Source: Streptomyces sp. NBRC 109706
GTDB lineage: Bacteria > Actinomycetota > Actinomycetes > Streptomycetales > Streptomycetaceae
Reading direction: 5' to 3'
DNA: 64,000 nucleotides
Assembly (NCBI RefSeq): GCF_000974485.1
Contig: NZ_BBOM01000005.1
Coordinates: 728,289 to 792,288, forward strand
Shown here one piece after another: positions 1-16,909 of this stretch. Numbering within the stretch: the stretch's first letter is position 1; the number at the start of each line of letters is the position of its first letter. Made by a program: the position numbers and the translations under genes. The notes beneath the pieces are model-generated. The model was not told the origin of the DNA. It saw only the letters and a program-made list of their open reading frames with translations, and searched no databases.

Positions 1-1046
1 TCGGCCAGCTGTGGCGCGGCCGTGTTGCCCGCCGAGTTCTGTGCGGTGATCGCCTCTTTTCCGACCAGTGCGGCGGCGCCGAAGCCCAGGATCAGGGTCA
101 GCAGGTAGAAGGTGCCGATCAGGCCGATGGCCCAGTTGACGGACTTCCGCGCGGTCTTGGAGTCCGGCACCGTGTAGAAGCGGATCAGGATGTGCGGCAG
201 ACCGGCCGTGCCCAGCACCAGGGCCAGGCCCAGGCTGATCAGGTCCAGCTTGTTGACCAGGGTCTGCCAGGTGTCCCCCGCGACCTCGACGCCATAGCGC
301 TGGCCGGGTTCGAGGAACGCGTTCCCCACCCCGCTGGCGTCCGCCGCGTCGTTCATCAGCGAGCCGATGTTGAAGTCGTAGATCGCCAACACCAGCAGGG
401 TGACCAGCAGTGCGCCGCCCATCAGCATCACGGCCTTGACGATCTGCACCCAGGTGGTGCCGGTCATGCCGCCGAAGGAGACATAGGTGATCATCAACAG
501 GCCGACGAGCACGATGCCGACGATCTTCGCGGTGTCGGCGCTCATCCCGAGGTAGGTCTCGCCCTCCTCGATGCCGAGCAGCAGCGCCACCAGAGCGCCG
601 GCGCCGACCATCTGCGCCAACAGGTAGAAGATCGAGACGGTCAGCGTCGAGATCGATCCCGCGGTCCGCACCGGGCGCTGGCGCATCCGGTAGGAGACCA
701 CGTCGGTCATGGTGAACCGGCCGGAGTTCCGCAGGAGTTCGGCGACCAGCAGCAGCGCCACCAGCCAGGCGACCAGGAAGCCGATCGAGTAGAGGAACCC
801 GTCGTAGCCGTAGAGCGCGATCATGCCGGCGATGCCCAGGAACGACGCGGCCGACATGTAGTCGCCGCCGATCGCGAAGCCGTTCTGGATGCCGCTGAAG
901 CCACGGCCGCCGGAGTGGAAGTCGGTGGCCGTCTTGGTCTGCCGGCTGGCCCAGATGGTGATGCCCAGCGTGCCGGCGATCAGCAGGCCGAACAGGATGA
1001 GGGTGATGATTCGTTCGTCGGAGTTGTCCGCCGCGATGGTGATCAT
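1..1046 (-). CDS. actP: Cation/acetate symporter (SSS family), 3' end outside the window
   Basis: Sodium:solute symporter for uptake of acetate or similar short monocarboxylates across the cell membrane. The visible part (about 348 residues) has repeated hydrophobic helices, an early A-S-R-Q-T-K-T-A-T-D-F-H-S-G-G stretch, and G-F-A-I-G-G-D-Y-M-S-A-A-S-F-L-G, which are hallmarks of ActP-type SSS carriers. The ATG (complement of 1044-1046) overlaps the TGA of the upstream DUF485 gene, so the two are translationally coupled. The reading frame is still open at base 1, so the C-terminus is missing. The exact substrate is inferred from the DUF485 pairing, which is typical of acetate permeases. Confidence 0.9.
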   Translation of the reverse strand, partial: MITIAADNSDERIITLILFGLLIAGTLGITIWASRQTKTATDFHSGGRGFSGIQNGFAIGGDYMSAASFLGIAGMIALYGYDGFLYSIGFLVAWLVALLLVAELLRNSGRFTMTDVVSYRMRQRPVRTAGSISTLTVSIFYLLAQMVGAGALVALLLGIEEGETYLGMSADTAKIVGIVLVGLLMITYVSFGGMTGTTWVQIVKAVMLMGGALLVTLLVLAIYDFNIGSLMNDAADASGVGNAFLEPGQRYGVEVAGDTWQTLVNKLDLISLGLALVLGTAGLPHILIRFYTVPDSKTARKSVNWAIGLIGTFYLLTLILGFGAAALVGKEAITAQNSAGNTAAPQLA

Positions 1047-1483
1047 GCCGCGTCTCCCTTCCTGGCGCCAGGAACCACCGGCTGACCCTCGAGCTCGTCC
1101 CGCAGCTCGTCGGCGAGCGGGTCGAAGCGGCGGTTGGCGTAGCGCGAGTAGAGGATCGCGATACCGAACGTCGTAACAAACTGCAACAGACCAAAGAACA
1201 AGGCGATATTGGCGCTGCCGACGACCTCGGTGGACATCACACCGCGTGCGTAGACGGACATCACCACATAGAGCAGATACCAGGAGAGAAAGGCGATGCT
1301 GGCCGGGACCACGAAGCGCAACAGGCGGGTGCGCAGCTCGTGGAACCGCGGATCCTCGTGCATCACGGCGGAGCGGGCTTCCAACTCGGCCTCGGGGTTG
1401 GGACTTTCGGCCGCTGGCTCGGGATCCCCACGCTCGGCGGGCTGGGGAGGCTCGCTGGAATCGGGGGCGGAGTGTGTCGCCAT
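1043..1483 (-). CDS. DUF485 membrane protein, partner of the symporter
   Basis: Small membrane protein of 146 residues. The first about 45 residues are Pro/Glu/Ser-rich and probably disordered. They are followed by H-E-D-P-R-F-H-E-L-R-x-R-L-L-R-F and two hydrophobic helices (about residues 50-75 and 85-110), the DUF485 pattern. Members are nearly always encoded just before an ActP-type symporter, as here (ATGA overlap), and are thought to assist it. I chose the ATG at 1483 because GAAGGAG lies 6 bases upstream; an upstream in-frame ATG at 1570 has no such site. The exact role is unproven. Confidence 0.85.
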   Translation of the reverse strand: MATHSAPDSSEPPQPAERGDPEPAAESPNPEAELEARSAVMHEDPRFHELRTRLLRFVVPASIAFLSWYLLYVVMSVYARGVMSTEVVGSANIALFFGLLQFVTTFGIAILYSRYANRRFDPLADELRDELEGQPVVPGARKGDAA

Positions 1484-1755
1484 CGACGGCTCCTTCGGGA
1501 AACGGTCCGGGAGGGGAAGCCCGGGGGTACTCCTGGGAAATCTCGGGGACCTCGGACAATCGCTGCCCACGAAATGTAAGGAGCGTCACAGGCCCGGGGC
1601 ACGGCCTTGGCGGGGCCGCTCGACGAACGGTCGATTTCCGCGCCGAGCGGGCGCCGGAGCGCGGCCCAAGGGTCGACGAGGGGCCGGGGGCCGGGCCGGC
1701 CGGCGGCGGGACCGCCCCGCACTCTTCCCGGTCGGGAACGTTTCCGACAGACGTG

Positions 1756-1799
1756 GGGGCCCCGGATCCGCCGCACGGTGGCGGCGGGCCCGGGGCCCC
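1756..1799 (-). terminator. Hairpin downstream of tuf
   Basis: Compound inverted repeat. Outer arms 1756-1765 and 1790-1799 (GGGGCCCCGG/CCGGGGCCCC) enclose inner arms 1768-1774 and 1781-1787 (CCGCCGC/GCGGCGG). It lies 34 bases after the tuf stop. There is no U-tract, as is common for actinomycete terminators. The rest of 1484-1832 holds the leader of the DUF485 gene and shows no further gene. Confidence 0.6.
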
Positions 1800-1832
1800 G
1801 ACGGGTGCTCGCGATCGACGGCGAGCGTCAGT

Positions 1833-3026
1833 TCACTTGATGATCTTGGTGACCTGACCGGCGCCCACGGTCCGACCACCCTCACGGATGGCGAACTTCA
1901 GGCCCTCCTCCATGGCGATGGGCTGGATCAGCTCAACGCGCATCTCGGTGTTGTCGCCCGGCATGACCATCTCGGTGCCCTCGGGGAGGTGCACCACACC
2001 GGTCACGTCGGTGGTACGGAAGTAGAACTGCGGGCGGTAGTTGTTGAAGAACGGGGTGTGGCGGCCACCCTCGTCCTTCGACAGGATGTACGCCTGCGCC
2101 TCGAAGTCGGTGTGCGGCGTGACCGAACCCGGCTTGATGACGACCTGGCCGCGCTCCACGTCCTCGCGCTTGATGCCACGAAGCAGCAGACCGACGTTCT
2201 CACCGGCCCGACCCTCGTCCAGCAGCTTCCGGAACATCTCGATTCCGGTCACCGTGGTGGTGGCCTTCTCTTCCTTGATGCCGATGATGTCGACGGTCTC
2301 GTTGACCTTGAGGATGCCGCGCTCGATCCGGCCGGTCACGACGGTGCCGCGGCCGGTGATGGTGAACACGTCCTCGATCGGCATCAGGAACGGCTTGTCG
2401 ACGTCACGCTCGGGCTGCGGAATGGCCGTGTCCACGGCCTCCATCAGCTCGAGAACCGTCTTGGCCCACTCCGGGTCACCCTCCAGCGCCTTCAGCGCGG
2501 AGACCTTGACCACCGGCACGTCGTCGCCCGGGAACTCGTACTCCGTGAGCAGCTCACGGACCTCGAGCTCCACCAGCTCCATGATCTCCTCGTCGTCCAC
2601 CATGTCCGCCTTGTTGAGGGCGACCACGATGTACGGCACGCCGACCTGGCGCGCGAGCAGCACGTGCTCCTTGGTCTGCGGCATCGGACCATCGGTGGCG
2701 GCGACCACCAGGATCGCGCCGTCCATCTGGGCGGCACCGGTGATCATGTTCTTGATGTAGTCCGCGTGACCCGGGCAGTCGACGTGCGCGTAGTGACGGT
2801 TCTCCGTCTGGTACTCGACATGCGCGATGGAGATGGTGATACCGCGCTGACGCTCTTCGGGCGCCTTGTCGATGTTCTCGAACGCGAACGTCTCATTGAG
2901 GTTCGGGTAAGCGTCGTGCAGCACCTTGGTGATCGCCGCGGTAAGCGTCGTCTTGCCGTGGTCGATGTGACCGATGGTGCCAATGTTGACGTGCGGCTTA
3001 GTCCGCTCGAACTTCGCCTTCGCCAC
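1833..3026 (-). CDS. tuf: Elongation factor Tu
   Basis: GTPase that carries aminoacyl-tRNA to the ribosomal A site; cytoplasmic. 397 residues, the usual length. G1 loop G-H-I-D-H-G-K-T (residues 19-26), D-C-P-G-H-A-D-Y G3, N-K-A-D G4 and S-A-L G5 are intact. Domains 2 and 3 follow, ending [10 protein letters not shown]. It lies downstream of fusA in the str operon with a 170-base gap that could carry its own promoter. The residues I compared at kirromycin/elfamycin-relevant segments (R-P-Q-F-Y-F-R and R-T-V-G-A-G) look like the sensitive type. Confidence 0.98.
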   Translation of the reverse strand: MAKAKFERTKPHVNIGTIGHIDHGKTTLTAAITKVLHDAYPNLNETFAFENIDKAPEERQRGITISIAHVEYQTENRHYAHVDCPGHADYIKNMITGAAQMDGAILVVAATDGPMPQTKEHVLLARQVGVPYIVVALNKADMVDDEEIMELVELEVRELLTEYEFPGDDVPVVKVSALKALEGDPEWAKTVLELMEAVDTAIPQPERDVDKPFLMPIEDVFTITGRGTVVTGRIERGILKVNETVDIIGIKEEKATTTVTGIEMFRKLLDEGRAGENVGLLLRGIKREDVERGQVVIKPGSVTPHTDFEAQAYILSKDEGGRHTPFFNNYRPQFYFRTTDVTGVVHLPEGTEMVMPGDNTEMRVELIQPIAMEEGLKFAIREGGRTVGAGQVTKIIK

Positions 3027-3196
3027 TGGGGTCCTCCTGTGGACTGGTGCTGTACGCCCCCCGCACTTTGCGGGAGGTTTTCAGATATCGACCGAACCGG
3101 TCAGGACCCCGAGGGGGATGCCCTTGACCGCTTCGCTAAAGGGCCGGGCACCGGGGGCGGAATGCCCCCGAATGCCCCTTGGCTCCAGCTTAAGGG

Positions 3197-5320
3197 CTAC
3201 TCGCCCTTGGCCTTCGCGATGATCTCCTCGGAGACGTTCTTGGGAACCTCACCATAGGAATCGAACTGCATGGAGTAACTCGCACGACCGGAGGTCTTGC
3301 TGCGCAGGTCACCGACGTAGCCGAACATCTCGGACAGCGGGACCAGGGCCTTGACGACCTTGACGCCACCACGGTCCTCCATGGCCTGGATCTGGCCACG
3401 GCGGGAGTTGATGTCGCCGATCACATCGCCCATGTACTCCTCGGGCGTGGTGACCTCGACCGCCATCAGCGGCTCAAGGATGGCCGGGCTCGCGCGGCGA
3501 GCGGCCTCCTTGAAGACCATCGAACCGGCGATCTTGAACGCCATCTCCGAGGAGTCGACGTCGTGGTACGCACCGTCGAGCAGGGTCACCTTGACACCGG
3601 TCAGCGGGTAGCCGGCGAGCACGCCGAACTCCATCGCCTCCTGGCATCCCGCGTCCACCGAGGGGATGTACTCCCGGGGGATACGGCCACCGGTGACCTT
3701 GTTCTCGAACTCGTAGCCGTCGCCCTCCAGCGGCTCCAGACTGATCTGGACCTTGGCGAACTGACCCGAACCACCGGTCTGCTTCTTGTGCGTGTAGTCG
3801 ACCTTCTCGACCGCACGACGCAGCGTCTCACGGTAGGCGACCTGCGGCTTGCCGACGTTGGCCTCGACCTTGAACTCGCGCTTCATGCGGTCGACCAGCA
3901 CGTCGAGGTGCAGTTCGCCCATGCCCGCGATGATCGTCTGGCCGGTCTCCTCGTTGGTCTTGACCTGGAAGGACGGGTCCTCCTCGGCCAGCCGCTGGAT
4001 CGCCACGCCCAGCTTCTCCTGGTCGCCCTTGGACTTGGGCTCGATGGCGACCTCGATCACCGGAGCCGGGAACTCCATGGACTCCAGGATGATCTGGTGG
4101 GAGGCGTCCGACAGCGTCTCGCCCGTGGTGGTCTGCTTGAGCCCCATCACGGCGACGATGTCACCGGCGCCGACGCGGTCGATCTCCTCCCGCTTGTTGG
4201 CGTGCATCCGGTAGATCTTGCCGATCCGCTCCTTGCGCCCCTTCACCGCGTTCAGCACCTGCGTGCCCGTCTGGAGCACGCCGGAGTAGACACGGATGAA
4301 GGTGAGCTTGCCCAGGTGCGGGTCCGTGGCGATCTTGAACGCCAGGGCCGCCAGCGGCTCCTCCTCGGAGGGCCGCCGGGTGATGACCTCTTCGCTGTCG
4401 CGCGGCGAGTGACCCTCGACCGCCTCGACGTCCAGCGGCGACGGCAGGTAGCGGATCACCGAGTCGAGCAGGGGCTGAACGCCCTTGTTCTTGAACGCGG
4501 TACCGCAGAACACCGGCGTGACCGTGGTCGTGCCCTCGGCCCCCGTGGAGGCCAGGGTGATCCGACGCACCGCCGTGTAGAGCTGCTCCACGGAGGGCTC
4601 CTCGCCCTCCAGGTACAGCTCCATCAGCTCCTCGTCGTTCTCGGCGACCGCCTCGACGAGCTTGGCGTGCCACTCGTCGGCCTGCTCGCGCAGATCCTCG
4701 GGGATGTCGACGACGTCGTACATCTCGCCGAGCTTGGTCTCCTCGGACCAGACCAGGGCCTTCATGCGGACGAGGTCCACCACGCCCTGGAAGCCGGCCT
4801 CGGCGCCGATCGGCAGCTGCATGACCAGCGGGACGGCCTTCAGCCGGTCGACGATCATGTCGACACAGCGGAAGAAGTCCGCACCCGTGCGGTCGAGCTT
4901 GTTCACGAAACAGATACGCGGCACGCCGTAGCGGTCCGCCTGACGCCAGACGGTCTCCGACTGCGGCTCGACACCGGCCACACCGTCGAAGACGGTGACG
5001 GCCCCGTCGAGCACCCGCAGCGAACGCTCCACCTCGACCGTGAAGTCCACGTGGCCCGGGGTGTCGATGATGTTGATGGTGTGGTCGACCTCGTCGAGAG
5101 GCCAGTGACAGGTGGTCGCGGCGGACGTGATCGTGATGCCGCGCTCCTGCTCCTGTTCCATCCAGTCCATCGTGGCGGCGCCGTCGTGGACCTCACCGAT
5201 CTTGTAGCTCACACCGGTGTAGTACAGGATCCGCTCGGTGGTGGTCGTCTTGCCCGCGTCGATGTGGGCCATGATCCCGATGTTGCGGACCCTGGCCAGG
5301 TCAAGTGAAGTGGTAGCCAT
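3197..5320 (-). CDS. fusA: Elongation factor G
   Basis: Translocase GTPase that moves tRNA-mRNA through the ribosome after peptide bond formation. 707 residues. G1 [10 protein letters not shown]3 D-T-P-G-H-V-D-F and G4 N-K-L-D are present, followed by the standard five-domain arrangement with the domain IV stretch [12 protein letters not shown]. It is separated from rpsG by 39 bases and is clearly co-transcribed with rpsL-rpsG. The start ATG is followed by [14 protein letters not shown], as in Streptomyces homologues. Confidence 0.98.
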   Translation of the reverse strand: MATTSLDLARVRNIGIMAHIDAGKTTTTERILYYTGVSYKIGEVHDGAATMDWMEQEQERGITITSAATTCHWPLDEVDHTINIIDTPGHVDFTVEVERSLRVLDGAVTVFDGVAGVEPQSETVWRQADRYGVPRICFVNKLDRTGADFFRCVDMIVDRLKAVPLVMQLPIGAEAGFQGVVDLVRMKALVWSEETKLGEMYDVVDIPEDLREQADEWHAKLVEAVAENDEELMELYLEGEEPSVEQLYTAVRRITLASTGAEGTTTVTPVFCGTAFKNKGVQPLLDSVIRYLPSPLDVEAVEGHSPRDSEEVITRRPSEEEPLAALAFKIATDPHLGKLTFIRVYSGVLQTGTQVLNAVKGRKERIGKIYRMHANKREEIDRVGAGDIVAVMGLKQTTTGETLSDASHQIILESMEFPAPVIEVAIEPKSKGDQEKLGVAIQRLAEEDPSFQVKTNEETGQTIIAGMGELHLDVLVDRMKREFKVEANVGKPQVAYRETLRRAVEKVDYTHKKQTGGSGQFAKVQISLEPLEGDGYEFENKVTGGRIPREYIPSVDAGCQEAMEFGVLAGYPLTGVKVTLLDGAYHDVDSSEMAFKIAGSMVFKEAARRASPAILEPLMAVEVTTPEEYMGDVIGDINSRRGQIQAMEDRGGVKVVKALVPLSEMFGYVGDLRSKTSGRASYSMQFDSYGEVPKNVSEEIIAKAKGE

Positions 5321-5359
5321 CTGGCTTCAGTCTTCTCTCGGTCTCGATAGGGGTTGCGA

Positions 5360-5830
5360 CTACCAGCGGTAGTGCGCGAACGCCTTGTTGGACTCGGCCA
5401 TCTTGTGCGTGTCCTCGCGCTTCTTCACGGACGCGCCGAGGCCGTTGGAGGCGTCGAGCAGTTCGTTCATCAGACGCTCGGTCATGGTCTTCTCGCGACG
5501 AGCGCGGGAGTACCCGACGAGCCAGCGCAGGGCGAGCGTGGAGGAACGCCCGGGGCGCACCTCGACCGGCACCTGGTACGTGGCGCCACCGACGCGGCGG
5601 GACCGCACCTCAAGGGTCGGCTTCACGTTCTCCAGGGCGCGCTTCAGGGTGATGACCGGGTCGTTGCCGGTCTTCTCCCGAAGGCCTTCCATGGCGCCGT
5701 AGACGATGCGCTCGGCCGTGGAACGCTTGCCGTTCAGCAGGATCTTGTTGATCAGCGACGTCACCAGAGGAGAGCCGTACACCGGGTCGATGTGCACCGG
5801 TCGCTTCGGGGCGGGGCCCTTACGAGGCAT
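5360..5830 (-). CDS. rpsG: 30S ribosomal protein S7
   Basis: Primary 16S rRNA 3'-domain binder in the small subunit head. 156 residues, beginning [11 protein letters not shown], the usual length and start for actinobacteria. Only two bases separate it from the rpsL stop, so the two genes are coupled in the str operon rpsL-rpsG-fusA-tuf. Confidence 0.98.
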   Translation of the reverse strand: MPRKGPAPKRPVHIDPVYGSPLVTSLINKILLNGKRSTAERIVYGAMEGLREKTGNDPVITLKRALENVKPTLEVRSRRVGGATYQVPVEVRPGRSSTLALRWLVGYSRARREKTMTERLMNELLDASNGLGASVKKREDTHKMAESNKAFAHYRW

Positions 5831-5832
5831 TC

Positions 5833-6204
5833 TTACTTCTCCTTCTTGGCGCCGTAGCGGCTGCGAGCCTGCTTGCGGTTCTTGACGCCCTGGGTGTCCA
5901 GGGAGCCGCGGATGATCTTGTAGCGAACACCCGGCAGGTCCCGAACCCGTCCACCGCGCACCAGCACGATGGAGTGCTCCTGAAGGTTGTGGTTCTCACC
6001 CGGGATGTAGGCGGTGACCTCGATCCCGTTGCTCAGCCGGACACGCGCGACCTTGCGCAGCGCCGAGTTCGGCTTCTTGGGCGTGGTGGTGAACACACGC
6101 GTGCAGACACCGCGGCGCTGGGGCGAACCCTCAAGCGCGGGTGTCTTGTTCTTCTCGACCTTGTCCTGCCGGCCCTTGCGGACCAGCTGCTGGATCGTTG
6201 GCAC
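5833..6204 (-). CDS. rpsL: 30S ribosomal protein S12, with Arg at position 88
   Basis: Decoding-centre protein of the small subunit, 123 residues, starting [12 protein letters not shown]. Lys43 (T-T-T-P-K43-K-P-N-S-A) is the ordinary sensitive residue. The second streptomycin hotspot reads G-G-R-V-R88-D-L-P-G, where Streptomyces and most bacteria have Lys88. The codon is CGG, two changes away from either Lys codon. K88R is a known streptomycin-resistance substitution in mycobacteria. First gene of the str operon; a strong promoter lies about 190 bases upstream. Confidence 0.98.
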   Translation of the reverse strand: MPTIQQLVRKGRQDKVEKNKTPALEGSPQRRGVCTRVFTTTPKKPNSALRKVARVRLSNGIEVTAYIPGENHNLQEHSIVLVRGGRVRDLPGVRYKIIRGSLDTQGVKNRKQARSRYGAKKEK

Positions 6205-6395
6205 CGTATCTCCGGTTTCTCTGTGCCGGTCTCAATAAAGCTAACCTGGAACACGCGCCGACCCACGCGGTCGGGCGTGTCGAAAACCGCGGGCTTCCGC
6301 TCTCCGCCGACGGGCGGTGCAGGGAAGTGGATGCGGACCCCGGAGTCCCGACTGCGGCTGAAAAAGCGCAGGGAACACCCCAGGCACAAGGTCAG

Positions 6396-6424
6396 AGCGT
6401 ACCCAGCGCGATGGCTACGGTCAA
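6396..6424 (-). promoter_or_regulatory. Promoter of the rpsL-rpsG-fusA-tuf operon
   Basis: On the minus strand, TTGACC (complement of 6419-6424) and TACGCT (complement of 6396-6401) are separated by 17 bases, matching the principal-sigma consensus TTGAC-N/TANNNT. Transcription would start near 6389, giving a leader of about 185 nt before rpsL. The rest of 6205-6487 contains no coding sequence that I can support. Confidence 0.7.
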
Positions 6425-6487
6425 AACGATCGAGGTCCGGCCCCCTTGACGCGACCGCGCGCGACGGCACACCCGGCCACACGGCGC

Positions 6488-6521
6488 GGCGGCCGGGGCG
6501 GATCGCTCCGCCCCGGCCGCC
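6488..6521 (-). terminator. Terminator of rpoBC
   Basis: Perfect 15-bp stem (6488-6502 with 6507-6521) and a 4-nt loop TCGC. It begins 15 bases past the rpoC stop and separates the rpoBC transcript from the str operon promoter. Confidence 0.8.
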
Positions 6522-6536
6522 GGCCACCACACGCTG

Positions 6537-10436
<3,900 letters not shown>

Positions 10437-10534
10437 TCTCGTCAATCCCTCTCAGGGTCGTGTCAGTCAATGGTCTGTCGGGGTCCGGGGGGAGCCGGAG
10501 GGGCGGGTTGGACCCGCCCCTCCGACCTGGCCCG

Positions 10535-14020
<3,486 letters not shown>

Positions 14021-14109
14021 GAGGGGGTCCTTCCGAGGGCTCGGACTCTCTGCGCGCGTGCCGGCCCCCTAGGTGACGGGCAGGAGGCAGCTAGGCAGCG
14101 CAAAGGGTC

Positions 14110-14139
14110 AGTGTAGTCACAAGACCCACTGATGTCCAA
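14110..14139 (-). promoter_or_regulatory. rpoB promoter
   Basis: Minus-strand TTGGAC (complement of 14134-14139), 18-base spacer, TACACT (complement of 14110-14115). Start point would be near 14103, giving a leader of about 80 nt before the rpoB ATG. The remaining part of the 470-base rplL-rpoB gap (14140-14428) has no recognisable gene. Confidence 0.65.
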
Positions 14140-14428
14140 TGCCCATATCTATCAATCGAGGAGCCACCCTCGGCCGTGCTCCGTACCGCCGCCAGCCGCC
14201 TCGAAGGCTGGCAACGGACCCGTCTGCCGCAGTACTTCCCACTACGCCGGCGATCCATTCCTCGGATCGCGGATCGATCCGGCGTGCGACCAGAGAATCG
14301 CGCGACCGCCGCGGTTCGTCAAGGCCCCGACTCCCCCGCCACCCGTCCCGGGCACGTCGGGAGAGACGACCGAAGATCACCATACCCGCCCCCGCGTCAC
14401 GGGCAAGGAGGCCGCTGCGGGAACGCCC

Positions 14429-14459
14429 GGGGGCGACCACCCGACTGGGTGATCGCCCC
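14429..14459 (-). terminator. Hairpin between rplL and rpoB
   Basis: Imperfect stem (GGGGCGA-T-CACCC against GGGTG-G-TCGCCCC) with loop AGTC, starting about 30 bases after the rplL stop. In other bacteria this position holds an attenuator that sets the ratio of L7/L12 to RpoB transcripts; that role is inferred here. Confidence 0.6.
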
Positions 14460-14489
14460 TGGTAGGAGAGGGGGAAGCGACGCCGGGCG

Positions 14490-14876
14490 TCACTTCACCT
14501 CGACGGAGGCGCCAGCGCCCTCCAGCGACTCCTTGGCCTTGTCGGCGGCCTCCTTGGTGACCTTCTCGACGACGGCCTTGGGGGCGCTGTCGACCAGCTC
14601 CTTGGCCTCCTTCAGACCCAGCGAGGTCAGCTCGCGCACGACCTTGATGACCTGGATCTTCTTGTCGCCGGCACCGGTCAGGACGACGTCGAACTCGTCC
14701 TTCTCCGGCTCGGCCTCGGCGGCACCGCCGCCGGCGCCCGGGGCGGCGACCACGGCGGCCGGGGCGGCGGCCTCGACGTCGAACTTCTCCTCGAACTTCT
14801 TCACGAAGTCCGACAGTTCGAGCAGGGTCATGTCGGCGAACTGCTCAAGCAGCTCGTCCTGGCTCAGCTTCGCCAT
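14490..14876 (-). CDS. rplL: 50S ribosomal protein L7/L12
   Basis: Stalk protein that recruits translational GTPases. 128 residues: an N-terminal dimerisation part ([13 protein letters not shown]), an Ala/Gly-rich hinge (about 55-75), then a globular C-terminal domain with E-K-D-E-F-D-V-V-L and [16 protein letters not shown]. Follows rplJ by about 115 bases in the same operon. Confidence 0.98.
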   Translation of the reverse strand: MAKLSQDELLEQFADMTLLELSDFVKKFEEKFDVEAAAPAAVVAAPGAGGGAAEAEPEKDEFDVVLTGAGDKKIQVIKVVRELTSLGLKEAKELVDSAPKAVVEKVTKEAADKAKESLEGAGASVEVK

Positions 14877-14990
14877 GATGGCGGTCCTTCCACTTGAGTC
14901 GGCTGGTGCCGGTTGAACGTGAGACGCGGGCCGAACAGCCCACGCCTGAGGTCCTCCGATGGGACCGGGAGACGAGAGACGTCGCTCCGG

Positions 14991-15545
14991 CTATTCGGCG
15001 GACTCGGCGGCGGCCGGCGCACCGGCACCACCCTGCTCGACCTTGTTCCGCAGGGCGTCTGCCGTGCGGACGAACTTCGTGAGCGGGGCCTCGAAGGTCG
15101 CGGCGGCCTTGGCCATCGACGCCTTCATGCCACCGGCGAGCTTGGCGAGCAGAACCTCGCGCGGCTCCAGGTCGGCCAGCTTGACGATCTCGGCGGCGTT
15201 GAGCGCCTTGCCGTCGAGGACTCCGCCCTTGATGACCAGCGCGGGGTTCTCCTTGGAGAAGTCCCGCAGGCCCTTCGCCACGTTGACCGGGTCACCGGTC
15301 ACAAAGGCGACGGCGGTGGAGCCCTTGAAGAACTCGTCGAGCCCGCTGACTCCGGCCTCGTTGGCCGCGATCTTGGTCAGCGTGTTCTTGGTCACGCGGT
15401 ACTGGGCGTTCTCGCCGAGCGAGCGGCGCAGCTCCTTGAGCTGAGCCACGGTAAGGCCCGTGTAGGCGGTGACCACGGCCGCGTTGGAGTTCTCAAAACG
15501 CTGCTTGATCTCCTCGACGACCGCGCCCTTGTCGGACGTAGCCAT
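14991..15545 (-). CDS. rplJ: 50S ribosomal protein L10
   Basis: Base of the L7/L12 stalk; binds 23S rRNA and is generally an autogenous repressor of its own leader. 184 residues, with N-terminal domain ([13 protein letters not shown]) and the typical Ala/Gly-rich C-terminal tail. The start is preceded by GGAAGGAGG. The transcript carries a long leader with a terminator-like hairpin (separate entry). Confidence 0.97.
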   Translation of the reverse strand: MATSDKGAVVEEIKQRFENSNAAVVTAYTGLTVAQLKELRRSLGENAQYRVTKNTLTKIAANEAGVSGLDEFFKGSTAVAFVTGDPVNVAKGLRDFSKENPALVIKGGVLDGKALNAAEIVKLADLEPREVLLAKLAGGMKASMAKAAATFEAPLTKFVRTADALRNKVEQGGAGAPAAAESAE

Positions 15546-15620
15546 AACCTCGGCCCTCCTTCCGGGTTTTTCCGCAGGTGTTCAGCAACCGCGGCAGAAG
15601 GGGCCGACCCAACAAAAAAA

Positions 15621-15647
15621 CGCCCTCAGCGCAGGCGCTCAGGGCGG
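15621..15647 (-). terminator. Terminator-like hairpin in the rplJ leader (probable L10 attenuator)
   Basis: On the minus strand a GC stem (CGCCCTGAGCGC...GCGCTGAGGGCG) is followed directly by a run of seven T. It lies about 75 bases before rplJ and downstream of the candidate rplJ promoter, so transcripts starting there must pass it. This is consistent with an L10-leader attenuator; the alternative is a plain terminator. Confidence 0.65.
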
Positions 15648-15775
15648 AACACAGCACGAAACAAACTATGTTCTTCCACGATCACCTGCGCGGGTCGCCG
15701 CGTGAGCGGTCCTTCGGCCACCCCGAATCCAAACGGAAACAGGGCGACAACCAGCGGTCTCTGGCTTCACGTGGA

Positions 15776-15805
15776 AGAGTACGTGAGCGATTCGCGGATT
15801 CGCAA
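15776..15805 (-). promoter_or_regulatory. Candidate rplJL promoter
   Basis: Minus-strand TTGCGA (complement of 15800-15805), 18-base spacer and TACTCT (complement of 15776-15781), giving a leader of roughly 220 nt before rplJ. Confidence 0.5.
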
Positions 15806-15826
15806 ATCGCCCCGGGGGAAGCGGAA

Positions 15827-15852
15827 CCGGGCCGGCCGACCGGCCGGCCCGG
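15827..15852 (-). terminator. Terminator after the lipoprotein gene
   Basis: Perfect 11-bp GC stem (15827-15837 with 15842-15852), loop GACC, just after the stop of the lipoprotein gene. Confidence 0.6.
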
Positions 15853-15857
15853 GGCGG

Positions 15858-16757
15858 TCAGACCGCGCCCATCTCCGCCAGCAGGTCCATGAAGTCGAAG
15901 ACCGAATCGGCCGGCGGCGCCTCGACCGCGATGTCGGTGTTGTAGTCGAAGTACCGCATCTCGTACTCGATCGGGCCCTCGTTGCTGTCGTAGCTCTGCA
16001 CGATCCGCACCGGCAGGTCGTTCTCGTCGATCCAGACGTCGATGTCGTAGCTCTCGATGCCCTGCTGCTCCATCATCTCCACCAGCTGCTCAAGCTCCGC
16101 GTCCGTGAGCGTGGCGGTGGCCCCGCCGCTGTCGCCGGCGATCGCGTCCTCAACGGTGACGGTGCCCTGGTAGTGCCGGGTCTCGACGCCGTCCAGCGTC
16201 TCCTCGCCGACCTCCTCGATCCCCGGGGACTGGAGCATGATCCCCATCTGCTGCGCCGGGTCCTGGTTGGTGGACTCGAGCCCCATCGTCAGGGCATCGA
16301 CCATGGCCTGGTCGCCGGTCTCCTCGGCGATCGCGGTGAGGTCCAGGCTGAGCCATTCACGGCCCTCCATCTCGGCCGCGAACTCCTCGCCCATGTTCAT
16401 GTACATCACGTTGTCGAGCCAGCGGATGGTCATCTCCTGCGGGGCGCCCGGGGTGGCCGCCAACTCCTCGGACTGCACGGCCATCTCCATGACCAGCGCC
16501 GAGTCCCAGCTCATGACGCCGTCCATCGTCATCTCGCCGCCGGCGGAGGCGGGGGCGGACATCCGGCCCTCGAACCGGGCGGAGGTCATCTCCGAGGTGG
16601 TCTCGGCGGCGGCCTGGAGCGCCGAGGCGGCGTCCGAGACCGAACGCTCGCCCCCGCCTCCACCCTCGGTGGGGCCGTCGTCGCTGCCACAGGCGGCCGT
16701 GCCGGCGAGCAGCGCGACCCCGGCTATCCCGGCCGCCGCTCGAAGCGTGAAACGCAT
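15858..16757 (-). CDS. Secreted lipoprotein, LppX/LprG-like
   Basis: 299 residues. Signal peptide M-R-F-T-L-R-A-A-A-G-I-A-G-V-A-L-L-A-G-T-A-A-C with a lipobox (Cys23), so it is anchored on the outer face of the membrane. The mature part starts with a Gly-rich linker. It then shows repeated beta-strand-like segments with F-E-G-R-M, V-M-Y-M-N-M, and a C-terminal D-I-D-V-W-I-D-E-N-D-L-P-V-R-I, the pattern of LppX_LprAFG-type lipid-binding lipoproteins. A lipoprotein gene at this place between rplA and rplJ is conserved in Streptomyces. Substrate unknown. Confidence 0.85.
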   Translation of the reverse strand: MRFTLRAAAGIAGVALLAGTAACGSDDGPTEGGGGGERSVSDAASALQAAAETTSEMTSARFEGRMSAPASAGGEMTMDGVMSWDSALVMEMAVQSEELAATPGAPQEMTIRWLDNVMYMNMGEEFAAEMEGREWLSLDLTAIAEETGDQAMVDALTMGLESTNQDPAQQMGIMLQSPGIEEVGEETLDGVETRHYQGTVTVEDAIAGDSGGATATLTDAELEQLVEMMEQQGIESYDIDVWIDENDLPVRIVQSYDSNEGPIEYEMRYFDYNTDIAVEAPPADSVFDFMDLLAEMGAV

Positions 16758-16842
16758 GACTCCCCCAAGGGTTGTGCTGGGTGTGGACGTGCTACGGATC
16801 CCCCGTCCACCCTTTACCGTATTTGCTCCCAGGCGTGCACAA

Positions 16843-16883
16843 AGCGCCCGTCCCGGTTCTGTGACAGAACCGGGACGGGCGCT
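16843..16883 (-). terminator. Strong terminator after rplKA
   Basis: Perfect 19-bp stem (16843-16861 with 16865-16883), loop of 3, followed on the minus strand by TTTGTG. It isolates rplKA from the lipoprotein gene. Confidence 0.9.
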
Positions 16884-16909
16884 CGATCAGGAACGAGATG
16901 ACCCGCGGG

